The notes under the pieces are model-generated. The model was not told the DNA's origin, ran no database searches, and saw only the letters and a program-made list of their open reading frames with translations. A stretch of 64,000 nt of DNA, taken from the NCBI GenBank assembly GCA_017470605.1, contig JAFUYH010000017.1, forward strand, positions 160,700 through 224,699, written 5' to 3'. The translations under genes were made by a program, and so were the position numbers. Within the stretch, counting starts at the first letter, position 1. Each line of letters starts with the position of its first letter. This DNA comes from Treponema sp. Its GTDB lineage: Bacteria > Spirochaetota > Spirochaetia > Treponematales > Treponemataceae. Shown piece after piece: positions 59,573 to 64,000 of the stretch.

Positions 59573-59869
59573 ATGAAACGTATATACAAAGGTAAGTCAA
59601 AACTCAGAATTCAGATTGATACTAAGTGTGACCTTAGCGGTTTTGAGGAAGTTACTGTCATAGCAAAAAAGCCGGATGATACGACAAAGACCTTTCCGGC
59701 TGTTGTAAAAGATATTGAAGCTGGGCTGATATTTTTTGATATTCAGGAAGAGACGAATTTTGACCTTTCTGGCTGGTGGACGCTTTGGCCGGAAGTTCGC
59801 TTTGATGATGACAGGACTGCCTGTGGTCGTCCTGTCAGATTTTTTGTATTTGAACCTGGAAGCCTATGA
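59573..59869 (+). CDS. Small baseplate-type beta-sandwich protein, BppU N-terminal-like (copy 2)
   Basis: 98 residues, as in copy 1 (14023-14319), with the same strand pattern and FDLSGWWTLWPEVRFDDDRT. Here the gene starts nine bases after the previous stop with its own GGAAGG site, whereas in copy 1 the genes overlap. The BppU-like reading is a style match by eye. Confidence 0.45.
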   Translation: MKRIYKGKSKLRIQIDTKCDLSGFEEVTVIAKKPDDTTKTFPAVVKDIEAGLIFFDIQEETNFDLSGWWTLWPEVRFDDDRTACGRPVRFFVFEPGSL

Positions 59870-60195
59870 GACAGATTGATGATTACATTCCTGTAGAACT
59901 CTGGCGTGAGGCTAAGCAGTTTGTGGAAGATGTAAAATGTGATGTTGATATTTATCATAATGCTGGTAAGGTTGCAAACTTGAAGCCCTGCATTGAGGCT
60001 GACAAGTTTTGTGCTTACTGGTCGATGGAAAGTTATGAGAAGTTTCCTCATGCGCTTATTACGCTTTATGAAAATAAACCTTTGATTGATGAAAAGTATG
60101 ACATAAATGATATAGTGAATCCTTTTGAGCTTTTGCAATTGAGATTCAAGGCTTACTATCTCTTACTCAAAGAGAAAGGAATGATTGATGACTAA
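59866..60195 (+). CDS. Conserved small phage protein of unknown function (copy 2)
   Basis: 109 residues. The core EADKFCAYW, ESYEKFPHALITLYENKPLID and LLLKEKGMI are shared with 14316-14642; the segment at about 25-40 differs. Helical and soluble. Overlaps both neighbours. No function can be given. Confidence 0.5.
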   Translation: MRQIDDYIPVELWREAKQFVEDVKCDVDIYHNAGKVANLKPCIEADKFCAYWSMESYEKFPHALITLYENKPLIDEKYDINDIVNPFELLQLRFKAYYLLLKEKGMIDD

Positions 60196-61633
60196 AAAGA
60201 AAACTGATACACCGCCGATGACTAAAGATGTAAGAAGAGCCATTGAAGAGCTTAGCCGAGACCTTCGTGCTAATAAGTTTGTAAAGGGCGAAATGCAGTT
60301 TACGGACATCACTAACCGAGATTATTTTCTTAAGGCCTTTGGGGAAAAGATTCGCTTCTGTGTGAAATATAATAAGTTTCTCGTTTGGAACGGCACCTGC
60401 TGGGAAGTTGATAATAACGGCTATGTTGAAGAAGAATGCGTTGATTTTGTGCATCAGATGTACAGGGGTTTGCGATTCATTACTGACTTGGAACTTCAGA
60501 GAGCTTTTGAAAAACATCTGATTAAAAGTGAGAGCTTTCGCCGGATTCAGTCTTTAATTGGTTTATTGAAAATGTCAAAAGGAATTAAGGTTCGTGACAG
60601 TGATTTAGATACTGACAATTATCTTTTTAATACTGAAAAACTTACATTAGATTTGAAAAACGGAAAAGGTATTCCTCCTAATCCTAAGAATCTGAGTACT
60701 AAAAAGAGCGTATTTATTTATAAGGATGACGCAAAGTGCCCGACCTGGGATAAGTTTTTGATGCAGATTTTTGATAATGATTTAGGACTCATTCATTTTG
60801 TTCAGAAAGCTATGGGGTACGCATTATGTGGCGATGTAAAAGAACAATGTATTTTTATATTGTGGGGAACAGGTGCAAACGGAAAATCAACTTTCTTGAA
60901 TACACTGCAGACACTGTTCGGCGATTATGCCTGCAGTACTGCGACTGAAACTTTTATGAAAAAGACTTCTGAACAAAGCAACGACCTGGCACGTCTTAAA
61001 GGAATGAGGCTTGTTACTACAACTGAGATTGAACAAGGAAAAGCAATCAGCGAAAGTTTGATTAAGCAGATTACCGGCGGTGATATGATTACGGCGAGAT
61101 TTCTTTATGGTGAATTTTTCTCTTTTGCTCCAACTTTTAAGATTTTTATGGCAACTAATCATAAACCAAAAATCCGTGGAGCTGATAACGGTATCTGGCG
61201 ACGTATCAAGATGATTCCTTTTACGGTGACTATTTCTCCCCAGCAGCGTGATGGAGATTTAGGGAAAAAACTGCTTGCGGAAAATTCCGGCATTTTAAAC
61301 TGGTTGATTCAAGGTTTTAAGATGTGGAAAAAGGAAGGTCTTAAAGATGAACCGGATGCAATTAAAAACGCAAATGAGGAATACCGCTTTGATATGGATA
61401 GTGTTGGAATCTTTATTGCTGACTGTCTTGAAATTGACGCAACTTTGAAATGGCGGCTTCATACTAAGCTTTTGTATGAGACTTATTTGAAATGGTGTGC
61501 GAAAAATAATGAGCGTGCCATGTGCCAGAAGAATCTTGCTATCAGGATGCAGGAGAAAGGCTTTAAGAGAATGGCTACTAACGGGCAGCGGGTCTGGCTG
61601 GGGCTTGTGATTCGAAATGAATGGAGAGGATAA
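60188..61633 (+). CDS. SF3 helicase, D5/P4-type replication protein (copy 2)
   Basis: 481 residues from the ATG at 60188 (a TTG one codon earlier is possible), overlapping the previous stop. Walker A GTGANGKSTFLN, RLKGMRLVTTTEIEQ and FKIFMATNHKPKIRGADNGIWRRI are all intact. Divergence from copy 1 is spread over the N-terminal 230 residues and the C-terminal 100, while the ATPase core is almost unchanged. The gene converges with the phosphodiesterase gene six bases downstream, with no terminator between them. Confidence 0.85.
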   Translation: MTKKKTDTPPMTKDVRRAIEELSRDLRANKFVKGEMQFTDITNRDYFLKAFGEKIRFCVKYNKFLVWNGTCWEVDNNGYVEEECVDFVHQMYRGLRFITDLELQRAFEKHLIKSESFRRIQSLIGLLKMSKGIKVRDSDLDTDNYLFNTEKLTLDLKNGKGIPPNPKNLSTKKSVFIYKDDAKCPTWDKFLMQIFDNDLGLIHFVQKAMGYALCGDVKEQCIFILWGTGANGKSTFLNTLQTLFGDYACSTATETFMKKTSEQSNDLARLKGMRLVTTTEIEQGKAISESLIKQITGGDMITARFLYGEFFSFAPTFKIFMATNHKPKIRGADNGIWRRIKMIPFTVTISPQQRDGDLGKKLLAENSGILNWLIQGFKMWKKEGLKDEPDAIKNANEEYRFDMDSVGIFIADCLEIDATLKWRLHTKLLYETYLKWCAKNNERAMCQKNLAIRMQEKGFKRMATNGQRVWLGLVIRNEWRG

Positions 61634-61639
61634 GTTCTT

Positions 61640-63799
61640 TTATTTATTTACCCCTAGAATTATTATAACAAAGGCTACTACGCCGGTTACCGGATTAATT
61701 GCAATGCGACGCATATATATGTGAACGTTGATGCCGTCTTTGATGTCTTCGTCTATGATTATGGGATTTGAGCTTTCTTTTATTATCTCTATTGTTTTGA
61801 GGAATAAGGAATCTTCAGGTTTGAATTTTGATTTGAAGGCATACTTTATATTTGGCTGAATTATATCAAAATATTTTTTTAAGAATTCGCGGTAAGTGTT
61901 GTTACCTCTGACAATGCGTAGTGTCTGGTCTTTTATTTCGAAGATAGCCATTGGGAGTGTATTAAAGGTATTCTGGAATATCTGTGAGCCTGTGTTTGTA
62001 ACACTGGAAAGGTCGTATAAATTGATTTTGCCGAGTGAAGCAAAGTATTCAGACTCGTCTGGGTTTTCAAAGCCTATTTGAATGCCTTTATCGTATCTTT
62101 CAAATATTTTTTCGACTGGTAATGGCTGGCAGTAATAATAGCCCTGGAGCTTGGTACAGCCAATTTCCTTAAGGAAATTGACCTGATGTTCTGTTTCTAC
62201 TCCTTCGCAGATTGTTTCTATTCCAAGATTCATTGCGGTTTTCATGAGTCCTGAAAGAATAATTTTACTTTTTTCATTTTTATAAAACTGCAGCATGAAT
62301 TTCATGTCGAACTTTATGAGATTAAAGGGGATGTCATGCAGAACATCTAATGAAGAATAGCCTGAACCAAAATCATCTATCCATACCTTAAAGCCTGAAT
62401 CCTGAAAGCGTTTTATTTGCGATTTCATGTAATCATAATCTTTTCCTATTATACTTTCAGTAATTTCGATTGTTAATTTTTCTGGGGGTATATCGCTGGC
62501 CTTAACCCGTTTTTGAATTTCTTCTACTATGTCGCAGGTAGAAAAGTCGGAACGTGACAGGTTTACTGATATTGGTACTATGTAAAGTCCTTTTTCTTTT
62601 TGCTGCTTCATTTTTACAAGAACCTGTTCGATTACATATAAATCAAGCTTGTATATCAGATTACTTTCTTCGAGTATTGGAATAAACTCTGCTGGATTCA
62701 TAAAACCTTTCTGGGGATCTATCCAACGTGAAAGAGCTTCTTCGTCACATACCTTATCATTTGCAGCTCTGATGATGGGCTGGTAGTAAACTGAAATCCA
62801 GTTTTCATTTATTGCACGGTCGATATTGTCTATTATATACTGTTGTTTTTCGTAAACTGCAAGCATTGATTTATCAAAATAGGTAAAGTGTGATATTGGA
62901 TAATTTTTGCTTGAATCGCAGGCGAGCTTTGCTCTGTCGCAGGCTTTATTTGCGCTGCATTTTTCTACCTTGGTTGAATAGATTCCAACTCTTGCCGTAA
63001 GTGTTTTTCCATCATTAATGTTTTCCAATTTTGAAAAGAAGTCCCAAAGGCGTTCTTCCAGCCGGTTGTCATCTGTAACAACACAAAAACGATCCATCCC
63101 AAAACGACAGCAATTGTTATTTGTGAAAGTTTCTATTAAAAGTCTGGAAAAAGCTCTTATGAGATTATCGCCCTCTGCAAAGCCGAATCTTGCATTGAAA
63201 TATCTCATTCCATTTAAATCTAAAAAGAGCATGACTGGAGTTTTTCCCAGTTTTTCTGTTTTTGTAAAAAAGGTTGTATCTGCAAGATAGAAAAAATATG
63301 CGATGGTGGGAAAGCCTGTAAGATAGTCATAATTTATTACATTTTCTGAATCGGTTACGGTTAAAAAGTTTGAATAGGCCGCATTCAGTAAGTCTTTATT
63401 TACGACTGAATTTTCCTTAAAAATTCCCTCGTCTGTATACCAGATAACTGCAAGCCTGTTATTTCCCTTGTATATGTGTTTTCCGTAGGCATGTATAATT
63501 TTATATCCATCTTTGATTTTTGTACGATACACTACATTATATGGCTGCTCTTTTGTTGCAAATGTTACGGCGGCATTTTGAAGCATAGCTATGTCATCGG
63601 GATGGCATTCGCGGTAGCGGTCTTTATCAAGAATTTCGTAATAGTCTTTTAAATTGCCTTCAAGACCAAAGAGTTCTAATAAGCCTTTTGAAATAGCCAG
63701 AGTAAATACTTTATTATCTACAAACTGATATACAGCTGAAGGTACGCAACTGTTTTCTATGAGTTCCAATTCCTTCTTGCTGAATTTAAATTTCTTCAT
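61640..63799 (-). CDS. c-di-GMP phosphodiesterase (PAS-like, degenerate GGDEF, EAL)
   Basis: 719 residues from the ATG at 63799 with GGAGAG upstream; a GTG six codons earlier is less likely. An N-terminal sensor-like region (about 1-130) is followed by a GGDEF-type domain in which the signature reads GMDRF (near 235), so cyclase activity is probably lost. The EAL domain (about 320-570) is intact: DEEALSRW, ITESIIG, IDDFGSGYSSLDVL, LIKFDMKFM, CEGVETEHQVNFL and KLQGYYYCQPLP. A C-terminal PAS-like segment ends the protein. It should hydrolyse c-di-GMP. It may be host chromosome or a passenger next to the element end. Confidence 0.85.
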   Translation of the reverse strand: MKKFKFSKKELELIENSCVPSAVYQFVDNKVFTLAISKGLLELFGLEGNLKDYYEILDKDRYRECHPDDIAMLQNAAVTFATKEQPYNVVYRTKIKDGYKIIHAYGKHIYKGNNRLAVIWYTDEGIFKENSVVNKDLLNAAYSNFLTVTDSENVINYDYLTGFPTIAYFFYLADTTFFTKTEKLGKTPVMLFLDLNGMRYFNARFGFAEGDNLIRAFSRLLIETFTNNNCCRFGMDRFCVVTDDNRLEERLWDFFSKLENINDGKTLTARVGIYSTKVEKCSANKACDRAKLACDSSKNYPISHFTYFDKSMLAVYEKQQYIIDNIDRAINENWISVYYQPIIRAANDKVCDEEALSRWIDPQKGFMNPAEFIPILEESNLIYKLDLYVIEQVLVKMKQQKEKGLYIVPISVNLSRSDFSTCDIVEEIQKRVKASDIPPEKLTIEITESIIGKDYDYMKSQIKRFQDSGFKVWIDDFGSGYSSLDVLHDIPFNLIKFDMKFMLQFYKNEKSKIILSGLMKTAMNLGIETICEGVETEHQVNFLKEIGCTKLQGYYYCQPLPVEKIFERYDKGIQIGFENPDESEYFASLGKINLYDLSSVTNTGSQIFQNTFNTLPMAIFEIKDQTLRIVRGNNTYREFLKKYFDIIQPNIKYAFKSKFKPEDSLFLKTIEIIKESSNPIIIDEDIKDGINVHIYMRRIAINPVTGVVAFVIIILGVNK

Positions 63800-63912
63800 G
63801 AACTCTCCATTTTGCACTAATTATAAATGCATATGTTTGGAAACGCAAGTTTAAGTTTCATTGTCAACTTTGAAATATAGGAGTTATTTTTATATCGTTA
63901 TTTCATTTCCTG

Positions 63913-63921
63913 TGTTATAAT
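63913..63921 (+). promoter_or_regulatory. Extended -10 promoter (TG-T-TATAAT)
   Basis: Lies 41 bases before the ATG at 63963; GGAG at 63951 fits as ribosome site. Confidence 0.6.
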
Positions 63922-63962
63922 ATATAGATATCTGCTACTTTTAATTATATGGAGCAAGAATT

Positions 63963-64000
63963 ATGAAGGATTATATAGATGAAAGAAAGAAAGAAAGAAA
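63963..64000 (+). CDS. Start of a gene cut by the window edge, containing a GAAA tetranucleotide repeat
   Basis: ATG with GGAG 9-12 bases upstream and an extended -10 promoter. The product starts MKDYIDERKKERKK. From 63981 the sequence is five perfect GAAA units running off the edge. Too little is present to name it. Confidence 0.5.
   Translation, partial: MKDYIDERKKER

Larger units (their letters stand above)
30411..61633 (+). mobile_element. Phage-like integrated element 2 (right end uncertain)
   Basis: It runs from the tRNA-Phe 3' core and integrase through packaging and capsid genes, a 14-kb defence cargo and the late module. Homology to element 1 ends at 61633; no second att core is visible by 64000, so the right boundary is not fixed. 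The core without cargo is about 17 kb, and no tape-measure or repressor gene of a usual kind is found. Confidence 0.7.
53715..61633 (+). mobile_element. Phage late module, copy 2 (12 genes)
   Basis: Gene-for-gene equivalent of 8248-16084. The first 53 bases (53715-53767) are identical to 8248-8300, after which silent differences are frequent. It differs by an inserted palindromic repeat before the peptidase gene and by an extra short segment in the nested coiled-coil gene. Confidence 0.85.

Noticed and set aside
8248..61633. Recent tandem duplication of the late module
   Set aside because: Frequent silent differences, separate insertions and different upstream cargo show two related elements and not a fresh copy.

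Overview
The window reads as an accessory region of a low-GC spirochaete, most likely a gut or rumen Treponema. This is inferred from overall base and codon use, a BspA-type leucine-rich-repeat protein, a tRNA-Phe-like 3' end, TG-N-TATAAT promoters and short palindromic intergenic repeats. No rRNA, no complete tRNA, no insertion sequence and no CRISPR array were seen.

Layout. (1) 1-8103: the end of a defence cargo, made of a type III restriction-modification system with two mod genes in tandem (the first cut by the window edge), one res gene and a HEPN-domain protein. (2) 8253-16084: a 12-gene phage late module (copy 1), with two structural genes, a lysis cassette, virion and baseplate-like proteins and a terminal SF3/D5-type helicase. 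(3) 16085-28207: an accessory island of small genes around two WYL-domain regulators. (4) 28208-30680: about 1.6 kb without genes, packed with iterated heptamers, hairpins and a G-quadruplex motif, then a VOC protein, two terminators and a tRNA-Phe 3' fragment that looks like an attachment core. (5) 30681-39529: integrase, excisionase, terminase small and large subunits, portal, a LuxR-type protein, prohead protease, HK97-type capsid, connector and neck genes. (6) 39728-53591: a second defence cargo, with two D12-class adenine methylases, an AlwI-type endonuclease, a 2399-residue protein with two sacsin/Hsp90-type ATPase domains, and a SNF2/RapA-type helicase. (7) 53720-61633: the same 12-gene late module (copy 2). 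(8) 61640-64000: a c-di-GMP phosphodiesterase and the start of one more gene.

Interpretation. Regions 5-7 form one phage-like element whose core without cargo is only about 17 kb. Regions 1-2 are the right part of a related element. In both, an unrelated defence cargo sits immediately 5' of the first gene of the late module, so this is a cargo site. In the second element three 21-bp-spaced iterons lie ahead of the head operon and again ahead of the late module after the cargo, suggesting the two halves are co-regulated while the cargo has its own promoter.

The most unusual content is the 16-28 kb island. Each of two WYL regulators has its own set of matching operator-like sites. Each set controls genes that include a uracil-DNA-glycosylase-fold or UDG-like protein and a reduced relative of the flagellar/type III export gate FlhA. 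One of these is a nearly complete FlhA cytoplasmic domain fused to an alpha/beta-hydrolase with a visible catalytic triad. I know of no described system with this composition, and it is my main candidate for an undescribed one.
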